Translations under genes and position numbers: made by a program
From: Clostridiales bacterium
GTDB lineage: Bacteria > Bacillota_A > Clostridia > Christensenellales > Pumilibacteraceae
Direction of reading: 5' to 3'
Assembly: GCA_031264755.1 (NCBI GenBank)
Contig: JAISDO010000008.1
Location: 1-64,000 of the forward strand
DNA length: 64,000 nucleotides
The notes under the pieces: model-generated
Told to the model about the DNA's origin: nothing
The model's database searches: none
The model's input: only the letters and a program-made list of their open reading frames with translations
Shown here: positions 19,364 to 27,533 of the stretch, in pieces
Layout: every line of letters starts with the position of its first letter
How positions within the stretch are numbered: position 1 is the stretch's first letter

Positions 19364-19563
19364 AGCATCTCATATCCAATATTATAGCAATTGTGTATAT
19401 ATTTTGCAACCAAACAGTAAGAGATTGATTAACATTTTGCAAAATAGTTGTTTGTTGCTTCAATTTGAACACTGCTTGCACTACAGCAAAGGCTAAGCAA
19501 TACAGCAAATATACAACTCACAACTTATCCAAAATATTGAACCAAACCAACACTATGATTGCT

Positions 19564-20172
19564 TTAGTTTTTTACTAACATAATTATGCCAACACTCAGT
19601 GCAAAAGCACTAGTGACAATACCCAACAATCCACTATATAGAGATAGATTGATATTGCTATCAAATGTGCCTAATAGCACAGTCTGGACTAGTGACAAAC
19701 CTATCAATATATTGGCAAAATTTGTCATTTTGACCGCCTTGACAAAAGTATCATTTGTGTATCTGGCTACAAAAAAACCGTATATATACACGCATATCTG
19801 CCCAAACACAAAAGCACTAATTGTTAATGCTACAATCAAGTTGTATGACCTAGTTGATATACTCCCCCAAAGTGCAAGATATATACAATAAGACATATAA
19901 CTCAAACTGCCAAAAACCACAAACCAAGCCACTCTACGCAAATAGTTGGTATCTGTATGTATGTTGACTTTGCCCCTAACGGCTAGCAACTTGGATCCCA
20001 CTATCCCAATATTGTAACAACCTCCCACGCATACAAAGATAGATCCCGTCAACAATCCCATAGCTATCTTGCCTAAAGCAACAACAAAATTGAATCCAAT
20101 AGAATATTTTGCAAACAATAGTGTGCGTCTAGATATTCTAAGTTGTCGTTGCGTTAAGATTGGTTGTTTCAT
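19564..20172 (-). CDS. Polytopic membrane protein, unknown function
   Basis: About 202 residues with five or six hydrophobic helices and a basic N-terminus (QRQLRISRRTLLFAKYS). The layout of the first helices and the GKIAMGLLTGSIF pattern recall the membrane part of cation-diffusion-facilitator-like proteins, but I cannot assign a family. The start ATG 20172 is chosen because a promoter (TTGCTC-17-TATAAT) ends 9 nt before it, so that the message would be practically leaderless; the longer frame from 20214 would start upstream of the promoter. It is divergent from rpmB. Confidence 0.65.
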   Translation of the reverse strand: MKQPILTQRQLRISRRTLLFAKYSIGFNFVVALGKIAMGLLTGSIFVCVGGCYNIGIVGSKLLAVRGKVNIHTDTNYLRRVAWFVVFGSLSYMSYCIYLALWGSISTRSYNLIVALTISAFVFGQICVYIYGFFVARYTNDTFVKAVKMTNFANILIGLSLVQTVLLGTFDSNINLSLYSGLLGIVTSAFALSVGIIMLVKN

Positions 20173-20181
20173 ACTTGCTAC

Positions 20182-20210
20182 ATTATAATAAACAATTGCA
20201 CAAAGAGCAA
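20182..20210 (-). promoter_or_regulatory. Promoter of the membrane protein gene at 19564
   Basis: TTGCTC (20205-20210), 17 bp, TATAAT (20182-20187) on the minus strand; the -10 ends 9 nt before the ATG. Confidence 0.55.
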
Positions 20211-20268
20211 TCAAAATTGTATATATTGCATAGAGAGATATTAATATGTGCTACAATTGGTTGCTTTT

Positions 20269-20297
20269 TTGACAACTTTGTGTTACTATAATACAAT
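20269..20297 (+). promoter_or_regulatory. Promoter of rpmB
   Basis: TTGACA (20269-20274), 17 bp, TACAAT (20292-20297). A GTGGAG ribosome-binding site follows about 12 nt before the ATG. Confidence 0.65.
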
Positions 20298-20330
20298 AGA
20301 TTAATATTTTTAAGTGGAGAATGCAATACA

Positions 20331-20522
20331 ATGGCAAGAAGATGTCAAGCATGTGGCAAGGGCAAAGCGAGCGGCAACAATGTAAGTCACTCAAAGAGAC
20401 ACACAAGAAGAACATTTGATGTCAATCTGCACAAGGTTGATATAGTTACACCAAGTGGTGAAGAGAAGAGAGCATATATTTGTACACGTTGTGTACGCAC
20501 AAGCAACAAACAAGCTCAATAA
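20331..20522 (+). CDS. rpmB: 50S ribosomal protein L28 (bL28)
   Basis: Large-subunit protein of 63 residues, full length. It is the zinc-binding (C+) form, with CQAC near the start and CTRC near the end. The family pattern RRCQACGKGKASGNNVSHS and KRHTRRTFDVNLHKV is clear. It is a single-gene unit, with promoter upstream and an intrinsic terminator directly downstream. One of the few plus-strand genes in this half of the window. Confidence 0.97.
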   Translation: MARRCQACGKGKASGNNVSHSKRHTRRTFDVNLHKVDIVTPSGEEKRAYICTRCVRTSNKQAQ

Positions 20523-20526
20523 TAGT

Positions 20527-20566
20527 TGTAGACATACGGTTGTATTGCTGTATGTCTACAGTTTTG
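20527..20566 (+). terminator. Intrinsic terminator of rpmB
   Basis: An 11-bp perfect stem, TGTAGACATAC / GTATGTCTACA, followed by GTTTTGT, a few nt after the rpmB stop. Confidence 0.85.
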
Positions 20567-20603
20567 TCATTGCGTTTTGACGAGATACTGTGTGTTTTTA
20601 TGC

Positions 20604-20632
20604 TTTACATTATTGATATATAGGTTTATAAT
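20604..20632 (+). promoter_or_regulatory. Promoter of the AraC-family gene
   Basis: TTTACA (20604-20609), 17 bp, TATAAT (20627-20632). The start codon at 20643 is only 10 nt beyond the -10 box, giving a leader of about 3-4 nt. Confidence 0.65.
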
Positions 20633-20642
20633 ATCTCTAAAT

Positions 20643-21401
20643 ATGTACAATTTATTGGATGTAGGGACTTATCACAAAGATAAATTGCCAAGATGCAATT
20701 GTCAATTTTGGGAGTTTATACAGTTGACCCAAGGTCAATGTGTATTTAGTTATCAAAATGATGTAGAAGACATAGTGTTGCAAGTCAATGAAATGATAGC
20801 AATCCCACCTTTGACTGATTACAAATTAATGCATGACAATGCATTGCAAGCCAATTACATACAAATTGAACACATCATACTACCTAGCAACCAAAGCTTC
20901 AAGGTCGGCATATCGCCCAACAATATACTAGAAGATATCTTCAAACATTGCATATATTTCAACAATACCAAACATAATTTTAATTCTGCTGTGCTATATT
21001 CTATAGTAGATTTGTTCCTAAGTTGTATTGTAGAGTTTGCTACTATCAAACGTCTATCCCCAATTGTAGAAAAAATATACATGGCAATACATAGACACTA
21101 TACAGACGCTAATTTTAGTATCAAAGATATACTCAAGCACAAAAAAGGCAATAGCTATGACTACCTGCGTAGATTGTTCAAAAAAGAAATAGGAATATCT
21201 CCCACTCAATTGATACGCAAACTACAGATAGAGTATGCTACTAGACTTATTATACACTCTTACAAGTCCAAACTAAACTTGTCACAAATATCAATAGAGT
21301 GCGGTATAGTTGATCAATATTACTTTAGTCGTCTCTTCAAACAACATACGGGAGTTGGTCCACAACAGTATATTAGCAATCTATCCAATGGCAAAATCTA
21401 G
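20643..21401 (+). CDS. AraC-family transcriptional regulator
   Basis: About 252 residues. The N-terminal ~130 residues form a cupin-like sensing domain (QLTQGQCVF...VNEMIAIPPLTDYKL). The C-terminal ~100 residues hold two helix-turn-helix motifs of the AraC type: FSIKDILKHKKGNSYDYLRRLFKKEIGISPTQ, and the second with the signature LSQISIECGIVDQYYFSRLFKQHTGVGPQQY. Start 20643 is chosen because the promoter -10 box is 10 nt upstream; a longer frame from 20577 would overlap the promoter. No sugar or transport genes are adjacent, so its targets are unknown. Confidence 0.88.
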   Translation: MYNLLDVGTYHKDKLPRCNCQFWEFIQLTQGQCVFSYQNDVEDIVLQVNEMIAIPPLTDYKLMHDNALQANYIQIEHIILPSNQSFKVGISPNNILEDIFKHCIYFNNTKHNFNSAVLYSIVDLFLSCIVEFATIKRLSPIVEKIYMAIHRHYTDANFSIKDILKHKKGNSYDYLRRLFKKEIGISPTQLIRKLQIEYATRLIIHSYKSKLNLSQISIECGIVDQYYFSRLFKQHTGVGPQQYISNLSNGKI

Positions 21402-21422
21402 CATCAACTGTTGCTAGATTTT
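21393..21422. terminator. Bidirectional terminator between the AraC gene and dxs
   Basis: An 11-bp perfect stem AAAATCTAGCA / TGCTAGATTTT with an 8-nt loop, flanked by TTTT on the plus strand and by T-rich sequence within the stem on the minus strand. It overlaps the ends of both convergent genes. Confidence 0.75.
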
Positions 21423-23297
21423 GGTTTGTTTTGGCAATAGTTGATCGTTGGTGATTGGCGATTGGTTATTGGTTGATTTGACTCTTGAGATGATAGCTTG
21501 TATGGCTGATACGCTTATTCCGGATTGATGCAATGCTTGCTTGATATCCAAATTGGTTATGTGTTGATCGGAGTGCCCTATTACAACTACTTTGGGTGGA
21601 CTAATTAGTTGACTTGCATATGTTGCAATTTGTTGTCCAAACCCACCAATAATCACACCATCTTCTATAGTTATAATAGCCTTATAGTGCTTGGTTATGT
21701 GTTGCAACATAGTCGTATCCAACGGCTTGACAAATGTAGCATGCAATACATTGACCTCACGACACTGCATAGCTATATCCAATGCTCTGTTGCCAGTGAC
21801 TACTATCACAACATCCCAATATTCTCGTCTTGTCCACTCCCATCTAAAGTCTATATTGTGCTCAGTATTGTACAACTTGTCAAAACTCTTTGGATATCTA
21901 ATAGCCAATGGAGCATTGTAAGAGTGAGCAAATTTGAGCATGGCACTGAGTTGTGGACCATCTTTGGGAGACATTATTGTCATTTTGGGGATCTGATTGA
22001 GGTATGCTATATCATATACGCCTTGGTGCGTTACTCCATCTGCCCCATTGACTCCAGCTCTATCTATCAAAAAAGTTACTGGAAGATTGTTGATAGCTAC
22101 ATCATGCAATACTTGATCAAAGCCTCGTTGCAAAAATGTAGAATACACAGCAAAAAAAGGCTTGCATCCTCCCTTAGCCAATCCTGCCGCCATAGTTGTG
22201 GCATGTTGCTCAGCCATACCTACATCTATAAATCTATCTGGATAAGTTTGTGCAAACTTGCTCAAACCAGTGCCACTTGTCATACCTGCTACAATGACCA
22301 CAACGCTCCTATCTGACTTGGCAATATCTATAAGAGTATCAGACATATAGTCAGCATACAACATTGGGGACTTAGTCACATTGGTAGAGTTGCTCTCTAC
22401 CTCATATGTATTGGCATCTACAAGATTGATATTCTTGGCGGCTATGCCATGATAGCTCTCAGAATCCAATTGAGCATGCAATACTCCCTTGCCTTTTTGA
22501 GTCAGGAAGTGAATTAGTACAGGACCATCTTCTTGTTTGAGATCATTCAACAGATGTATGATGTCAGACAAATTGTGACCATCATATGGTCCAAAATACT
22601 TAATACCAAGTGATTTGATGACATTGTTGCCCAATTCTCTACTGAGTGCATACTCTGTCTTCTTGGCTAGTTTGACAATCTTGTTGCCCAATATTGGCAA
22701 GACTTCAAAACCTCTCTTGATGTTATTCTTAAATGTAGCAAAATTTTTGTTGTGGGCTAATCTTCTCAAATGGTTAGCCATAGCTCCTACATTGGGAGAT
22801 ATGGACATCTCATTGTCATTGAGTATGATTATTACTTTTTTGCGACTAGCACCCAAGTCGTTGAGTGCTTCGTATGCCATACCGCCGCCCATAGCACCAT
22901 CACCTATCAATGTTACAATATTGTGATTTTGCTGTTTGATATCTCTAGCTCTAGCCAATCCAAGAGCTAATGACAAACTTGTTGTGCCATGACCTGTAGC
23001 AAATAGATCTGTATCACTCTCTACAGGATTGGGAAATCCTGTAGGACCACTATTGGTACGCAATCCCGTAAGGTCTCTATCTGTAAGTATCTTGTGAGCA
23101 TAACATTGATGCCCTACATCTAATACTAATTTGTCTTTGACAAAGTCAAAGACATAGTGCATTGCCACTGTCAACTCTACTACGCCAAGATTAGAAGATA
23201 GATGTCCACCATATTGGTATACTTTGTCTATTATGTGCTGTCTTATATCTGTACAAAGCTCTTCCAACTCTTGTACAGATTTTGATTTTATGTTCAT
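21414..23297 (-). CDS. dxs: 1-deoxy-D-xylulose-5-phosphate synthase
   Basis: Thiamine-diphosphate enzyme of 627 residues that joins pyruvate and glyceraldehyde 3-phosphate, the first step of the MEP isoprenoid pathway. The N-terminal GGHLSSNLGVVELTVAMHYVF, the thiamine-diphosphate/Mg motif GDGAMGGGMAYEALN and the catalytic region VGMAEQHATTMAAGLA...YSTFLQRGFDQ are all clear. The C-terminus ends in a polar stretch. It has no Shine-Dalgarno site; a TATAAT lies only 4 nt before the ATG, so translation start or cotranscription with the upstream oapA is uncertain. Order on the minus strand is structured RNA, oapA, dxs; the pathway genes ispD-ispF are divergent, 1.8 kb away. Confidence 0.96.
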   Translation of the reverse strand: MNIKSKSVQELEELCTDIRQHIIDKVYQYGGHLSSNLGVVELTVAMHYVFDFVKDKLVLDVGHQCYAHKILTDRDLTGLRTNSGPTGFPNPVESDTDLFATGHGTTSLSLALGLARARDIKQQNHNIVTLIGDGAMGGGMAYEALNDLGASRKKVIIILNDNEMSISPNVGAMANHLRRLAHNKNFATFKNNIKRGFEVLPILGNKIVKLAKKTEYALSRELGNNVIKSLGIKYFGPYDGHNLSDIIHLLNDLKQEDGPVLIHFLTQKGKGVLHAQLDSESYHGIAAKNINLVDANTYEVESNSTNVTKSPMLYADYMSDTLIDIAKSDRSVVVIVAGMTSGTGLSKFAQTYPDRFIDVGMAEQHATTMAAGLAKGGCKPFFAVYSTFLQRGFDQVLHDVAINNLPVTFLIDRAGVNGADGVTHQGVYDIAYLNQIPKMTIMSPKDGPQLSAMLKFAHSYNAPLAIRYPKSFDKLYNTEHNIDFRWEWTRREYWDVVIVVTGNRALDIAMQCREVNVLHATFVKPLDTTMLQHITKHYKAIITIEDGVIIGGFGQQIATYASQLISPPKVVVIGHSDQHITNLDIKQALHQSGISVSAIQAIISRVKSTNNQSPITNDQLLPKQTKI

Positions 23298-23461
23298 ATT
23301 GATTATAATTTTCTATTTTTAGTGCATAAAAAAGCATGACAAACAACACTAAGCAATATTATTGCAAATGTCTTCAATGCCTTATGCAAGTATATAGTTT
23401 GGTCACAGTTTATCCAAAACTATTGACTGCTTAATCAACCAATTCTAACACCAAACTAATA

Positions 23462-24001
23462 CTAATGTTTGCCTATTCCAAACAATAGTAGTATCTTACC
23501 CGCTACCTTGATTATATTGTGACTATTGCTAATTGCATACGACTTGATTATTGCTTTGCCACACACTGTACAACTAGCAATCAACGAACTAATGACTAGA
23601 GAGCATACTAATATATTCCAGCTGGTATTTTTGGCTATCACAAGGGCAAATCCCGCTCCTACAGAGCCACTAATTATAGCTGATATGTCACCAATAATAT
23701 CACCGCATATATTAGCGACTTTGTCTTGACGTTTTATCAACCACAAACTAGATTTGGCACCTTTTACCTTGCGTGATGCCATAGCCAAGAATGGTACATT
23801 GTCACAAGCAGTAACCGCTACACCAACTAAGTCAGCCAATAGTGACAGTACCCAAAAGAAGACAAGCACAATTATAGAAATGAATATATTAGCGCCGTCC
23901 AAAGCAATCTCAGAAAAAAATCCAAAAACAAGAGACAACGCCAAAGCCAATACAAATATCTTGATTGGCCACCAATTGTATCCCTTGTTGTTGTTCTTCA
24001 T
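23462..24001 (-). CDS. oapA: Four-helix membrane protein, likely OLE-associated protein OapA
   Basis: Membrane protein of 179 residues with four predicted helices (~11-33, 38-65, 103-125, 130-150). A conserved-looking loop reads LVGVAVTACDNVPFLAMASRKVKGAKSSLWLI and a later stretch GDIIGDISAIISGSVGAG. Size, topology and these motifs fit OapA, the membrane partner that binds OLE RNA in Clostridia and Bacilli; such proteins are often labelled CorB-like. The context agrees: a ~650-nt structured RNA directly upstream and dxs directly downstream. No Shine-Dalgarno sequence is visible before the ATG, where the leader reads CTCCTTAAGCT instead. A partial hairpin (ATAGTTTTGG / CCAAACTAT) lies beyond its stop. 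Confidence 0.8.
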   Translation of the reverse strand: MKNNNKGYNWWPIKIFVLALALSLVFGFFSEIALDGANIFISIIVLVFFWVLSLLADLVGVAVTACDNVPFLAMASRKVKGAKSSLWLIKRQDKVANICGDIIGDISAIISGSVGAGFALVIAKNTSWNILVCSLVISSLIASCTVCGKAIIKSYAISNSHNIIKVAGKILLLFGIGKH

Positions 24002-24088
24002 AGCTTAAGGAGCAAATTAGACTGTACGATGATAAGATGTTGATTTATTTGCTTTGGTTAATCTAAGCAACCAATTGAAGTACACCTA

Positions 24089-24740
24089 TTTGTAGATGCG
24101 ACTCACAGTGCACCTACAAACTGCATTGGTGACCGAAGTATTATTAGAGGGCAATACAGTAGATAAACCCTGTGACATAAAGTTCGGTAGGATTTCCCTA
24201 TTGTGTACTTGTCGTTGCCAACCAAGCAGTTTCCTATCAAACACAACAGTTGCTAGTTGCCTATCGCAACAACCGAATCGCCTACAAAATCACACTATAA
24301 TCTCTACTGCATCTTATGCAAACAGTCTAGAAATTTTCTTTATCCGTTTTGATACATTCCTATCCATTTTTGCAATTAAAATTTCTTAGGGCAATGCCTG
24401 CAATTGTCTGCCGACAATATACAAGTGACCCCTAGTCCGCAATAATCACTCATGGCAGGCTACACTGCACACAACGCAATCTACAATTAAATGAAAAAGC
24501 AGATCCCATCATATAGCAGGTGTTCATAGCACTTGTTGGAATACAAATGCTAGCCTCCGCAAAAAATGGAACAGTTGTCGCATGCCGTTGCGGCTGCCCA
24601 TAATTCTATACTCTCAGTACCAGCCCTTGTTTGGGCAACAAAAGCCAAATACCAAAAACTTCATCGATATGCCCTTTGACGCACTTTTAACCACGCCCTC
24701 AAAACGCATCAACCCGACTAGAATACTGCACCCTCTAACC
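24089..24740 (-). ncRNA. ole: Candidate OLE RNA (ornate, large, extremophilic)
   Basis: An ~650-nt geneless stretch of more balanced base composition than its surroundings, read from a consensus promoter (24748-24777) towards oapA. It has many short helices, for example TTGATGCG / TGCGTCAA near the 5' end, GCCGcaaCGGC, GTTGcgatagGCAAC, and a final 11-bp stem TTTGTAGGTGC / GCATCTACAAA (24089-24120). No reading frame with coding character covers it. OLE RNAs are about 600-650 nt long, bind OapA at the membrane and usually lie upstream of oapA near isoprenoid genes, exactly the arrangement here. The 3' end is uncertain (24040-24100). Assignment rests on length, structure and context; covariance-model matching was not possible. 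Confidence 0.8.
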
Positions 24741-24747
24741 AAATTGT

Positions 24748-24777
24748 ATTATAAACCATAATTGGCAATTTTGTCAA
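24748..24777 (-). promoter_or_regulatory. Strong promoter of the candidate OLE RNA
   Basis: TTGACA (24772-24777) and TATAAT (24748-24753), both perfect consensus, 18 bp apart, on the minus strand. Transcription would begin near 24740, with GGTTAGAGGG as the first bases. Confidence 0.85.
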
Positions 24778-24788
24778 GTGTGCTACAG

Positions 24789-24821
24789 TTGCATGACTTT
24801 TTGGCAAGAATATGCTATACT
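24789..24821 (+). promoter_or_regulatory. Divergent promoter of rqcP-ispDF-tyrS
   Basis: TTGCAT (24789-24794), 16 bp, TATGCT (24811-24816), overlapping TATACT (24816-24821). Either -10 lies 7-12 nt before the rqcP ATG. The -35 boxes of this promoter and of the RNA promoter are only 11 bp apart, back to back. Confidence 0.5.
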
Positions 24822-24828
24822 CTAAGCT

Positions 24829-25113
24829 ATGAGACTTGACAAATTTCTCAAAGTGTCTAGGATACTCAAGCGTCGCACTGTAGCAACAGAGGCGTGTCAA
24901 TCGGACAAAGTACGTGTCAATGGACACATATCCAAACCGTCCAAACAACTAGCTGTCGGTGATATACTTGAGATATCATTTGGTCAAAACACCATCAAAC
25001 TAGAGATACTCAATCTCAAAGATAGTACACGCAAAGCAGACGCTGCTGAAATGTACAAGATATTGGCAACTACACCTACTATTCCAAAAGATGAATCAAT
25101 CGACAACATATAG
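24829..25113 (+). CDS. rqcP: S4-domain RNA-binding protein RqcP (YabO-like)
   Basis: Small protein of 94 residues that is nearly all S4 domain, beginning MRLDKFLKVSRILKRRTVA and containing DKVRVNGHISKPSKQLAVGDILEI. This closely follows RqcP/YabO of Bacillus, which binds 50S-peptidyl-tRNA complexes and helps RqcH add alanine tails to stalled nascent chains. The tail KDSTRKADAAEMYKIL is also typical. It has no Shine-Dalgarno sequence, and the -10 box lies within 7-12 nt of the ATG, so translation is probably leaderless. Its end overlaps ispDF by 23 nt, so the two are cotranscribed. Confidence 0.9.
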   Translation: MRLDKFLKVSRILKRRTVATEACQSDKVRVNGHISKPSKQLAVGDILEISFGQNTIKLEILNLKDSTRKADAAEMYKILATTPTIPKDESIDNI

Positions 25114-26248
25114 CAATACTACTGCAATACTACTAGCTGCGGGCTGTGGTACAAGAGCACACTTAGGGTACAACAAAATACTGTATAATTGTGGAGATTA
25201 TACAGTATTAGAGCGAGCATATTTTGCATTGAGGCAAGTGATACCCAATATAGTAGTTGTAGTATCTAAAGAGGATCAAGCACACATACAAAAGTTGCTA
25301 AAACCATACATGCCGGTCGTAGTTGTTGGTGGTTCTACTCGTTATCAATCTGTCAAATGTGGGCTTGATGCTATTGTTAGCAATCGTATATTGTGTGACA
25401 TTGTCCTAATACATGATGCTGCTAGATGCAATGTAGACAGTGATACCATACGAGCTAGTATAGAGAGTGCAACCAAATACGGCAGTGGCATCGCATGCAT
25501 ACAAGCTACTGATAGCATAAAAATAGTAAAAGACAACACAATTGTAGACAACTTGCAACGCAACACTACACACTTGGCACAAACCCCTCAGAGTTTTGGG
25601 TTTAGGGATATATATTGTGCCTATCACCAATCTAGTCACGACAACTATACTGATGATGCTACAGTTTATATGGACTATGGTCTAACAGCCTATGTCAGTC
25701 AGGGCAATCCATGCAATACCAAACTCACCTACTCCAATGACTTTGGGCAACTTGTGTGTCACAATCTCAAAATAGGACATGGATACGACGTGCATAGACT
25801 AGCTGAGGGATACAAGTTGATATTGGGGGGATTGGTCATACCATACAGTTTGGGACTTGTAGGGCATAGTGACGCCGACGTGTTGACACACGCTATCATG
25901 GACGCACTGCTTAGTGCTGCTGGGCTGCCTGATATTGGCGTGCTCTTCCCTGACACTGACAGTCAATATAAAGGTGCCAATAGTATCAATTTATTGAGAC
26001 ATGTACACAACTTGATAGTAGACAAGAATTGCGAGATAGTCAATATATCAGCCGTAGTCATGGCAGAACAACCAAAACTAGCCACACACATCTCCAATAT
26101 AGAAGAGAGATTGGCTACTGCTCTTGGCATACCACAATCCAATATCAAAATTAGTGCAACAACTACCGAGAACTTGGGCGTAATTGCTAACAACAATGGC
26201 ATTGCATCTACTGCCATGTGCCTAATAAAATATAATAATAAAGTATGA
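25091..26248 (+). CDS. ispDF: Bifunctional IspD-IspF (MEP pathway)
   Basis: Fusion of 385 residues. Residues ~1-225 are IspD (CDP-methylerythritol synthase), with LLAAGCGTRAHLGYNK and IHDAARCNVD. Residues ~228-385 are IspF (MEcPP synthase), with GHGYDVHRL, HSDADVLTHAIMDALLSAAGLPDIG and TTTENLG. The two enzymes catalyse the third and fifth steps of the MEP pathway. IspDF fusions are well known in alpha- and epsilon-Proteobacteria and occur sporadically in Bacillota. The gene starts inside rqcP and ends in an ATGA overlap with tyrS, so it is part of a tight three-gene operon. With dxs nearby, three MEP activities flank the candidate OLE RNA. Confidence 0.95.
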   Translation: MNQSTTYSNTTAILLAAGCGTRAHLGYNKILYNCGDYTVLERAYFALRQVIPNIVVVVSKEDQAHIQKLLKPYMPVVVVGGSTRYQSVKCGLDAIVSNRILCDIVLIHDAARCNVDSDTIRASIESATKYGSGIACIQATDSIKIVKDNTIVDNLQRNTTHLAQTPQSFGFRDIYCAYHQSSHDNYTDDATVYMDYGLTAYVSQGNPCNTKLTYSNDFGQLVCHNLKIGHGYDVHRLAEGYKLILGGLVIPYSLGLVGHSDADVLTHAIMDALLSAAGLPDIGVLFPDTDSQYKGANSINLLRHVHNLIVDKNCEIVNISAVVMAEQPKLATHISNIEERLATALGIPQSNIKISATTTENLGVIANNNGIASTAMCLIKYNNKV

Positions 26249-27513
26249 AGAAACAATCAATATTTGCACAGTTGCAAGATAGAGGCTTTGTGTATCAAGG
26301 TACCAACATACAAGATATACAGGACATATTAGACAACCATCGTATAGTCTTCTACCTAGGGGTAGATCCGACTGCCCAAAGTCTACACATAGGACACTTG
26401 GTGACACTAATGATGTTCAAGAGATTGCAAGACTTTGGACACCAAGGTATACTGTTGCTTGGAGGTGCTACAGGGCTTGTAGGTGACCCTAGTGGCAAAC
26501 AAGAGCTACGCCAAATGATGACCAATGACACTGTAGTACTCAACATAGATAGTATCCAAAAGAGTGCAGAGAGATTTATTGCAACTAGCAACGACAACCA
26601 AGCTATAATCGCCAACAATGCAGATTGGTTTAGAGATATCAATTTTGTAGACTTTATGCGCAATATTGGTGTACACTTCAATGTCAACAAGATGTTGGCA
26701 GCTGAGGCATATCTCAATAGATTGGACAATGGTGGTCTGACATTTCTTGAGATGAGTTATATGTTGATGCAAGGATATGACTTTGTGCAACTCAACCAAA
26801 TTCATAATTGTACATTGCAGATAGGTGGATCTGATCAATGGGGCAATATTGTAGCGGGTACACGTCTATATCGCAAAATCAAATTTGGCAATGACGAGCA
26901 CTGCGACACTCAAGACAAATTGCAAAATATATACGGTCTTACATGCCCCCTACTATTGACCAAATCGGGCAAGAAAATGGGCAAGACAGAAAAAGGCACA
27001 CTGTGGTTGGATCCTACCAAGACTACACCTTATGAGTTCTACCAATATTTCTACAATGTAGATGATCAAGATGTGTCCAAGCTACTCAAGATGTTTAGCA
27101 ATATTGACACGAGAGAGATAGAGCATCTAGTAAGCACTGATATAATACAAGCCAAAAAGACTATGGCATACGAACTAACCACCCTTGTACACGGCAAGTC
27201 TATAGCTGATCAATGTGTGACTACTTCGGTTAGTTTGTTTGGTAGCAATGTGCTAGATATCTCCAATGCCCCCACTATACAGTTGGAGCTTCAACAATTG
27301 CAAAATGGCATCAACATAACACAGCTGTGTGTCCTATCCAAATCTACCGATAGCACAACTCAAGCTAGGCGACTTATAGAGAGTGGAGCCATATCTCTCA
27401 ACAATACCAAAGTCACAGATACCAAGTACACAGTGACCAATATAGACCTAATAGACAACTCAATCTTGCTCAAAAAAGGCAAAAAACATTTTGTGAAGAT
27501 AGTATTTGTGTAG
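26245..27513 (+). CDS. tyrS: Tyrosyl-tRNA synthetase
   Basis: Class I aminoacyl-tRNA synthetase of 422 residues, full length. It charges tRNA-Tyr. The HIGH motif is in DPTAQSLHIGHLV, the KMSKS loop reads KSGKKMGKTEKG, and an S4 RNA-binding domain occupies the C-terminal ~65 residues. It follows ispDF with a 4-nt overlap and has no T-box leader of its own; expression therefore depends on the rqcP promoter. It is convergent with the lipoprotein gene that ends at 27534. Confidence 0.96.
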   Translation: MKKQSIFAQLQDRGFVYQGTNIQDIQDILDNHRIVFYLGVDPTAQSLHIGHLVTLMMFKRLQDFGHQGILLLGGATGLVGDPSGKQELRQMMTNDTVVLNIDSIQKSAERFIATSNDNQAIIANNADWFRDINFVDFMRNIGVHFNVNKMLAAEAYLNRLDNGGLTFLEMSYMLMQGYDFVQLNQIHNCTLQIGGSDQWGNIVAGTRLYRKIKFGNDEHCDTQDKLQNIYGLTCPLLLTKSGKKMGKTEKGTLWLDPTKTTPYEFYQYFYNVDDQDVSKLLKMFSNIDTREIEHLVSTDIIQAKKTMAYELTTLVHGKSIADQCVTTSVSLFGSNVLDISNAPTIQLELQQLQNGINITQLCVLSKSTDSTTQARRLIESGAISLNNTKVTDTKYTVTNIDLIDNSILLKKGKKHFVKIVFV

Positions 27514-27533
27514 CAAGATATCCAAATATTGAG

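Noticed and set aside
19314..19508. 64-codon minus frame between the membrane protein and NADH oxidase genes
   Set aside because: It covers the oxidase promoter and operator region, has no ribosome-binding site and no recognisable pattern.
21609..22316. 235-codon plus-strand frame opposite dxs
   Set aside because: Antisense shadow of a clearly coding gene; Cys/Tyr/Ser-rich composition typical of such shadows.
24096..24389. Plus-strand open frame of 97 codons in the geneless region, and a minus frame 24718-24948
   Set aside because: No start signals, no family pattern. They overlap the structured RNA and the rqcP gene; chance frames.
24089..24740. tmRNA, RNase P RNA, 6S, large SRP RNA or a group II intron as identity of the structured region
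   Set aside because: None of the hallmark segments (tRNA-like CCA end, P4 helix motif, SRP GGAA loop domain, intron domain V) could be found on the minus strand.
26245..26290. T-box leader for tyrS
   Set aside because: tyrS begins with a 4-nt overlap inside ispDF, so there is no untranslated leader.
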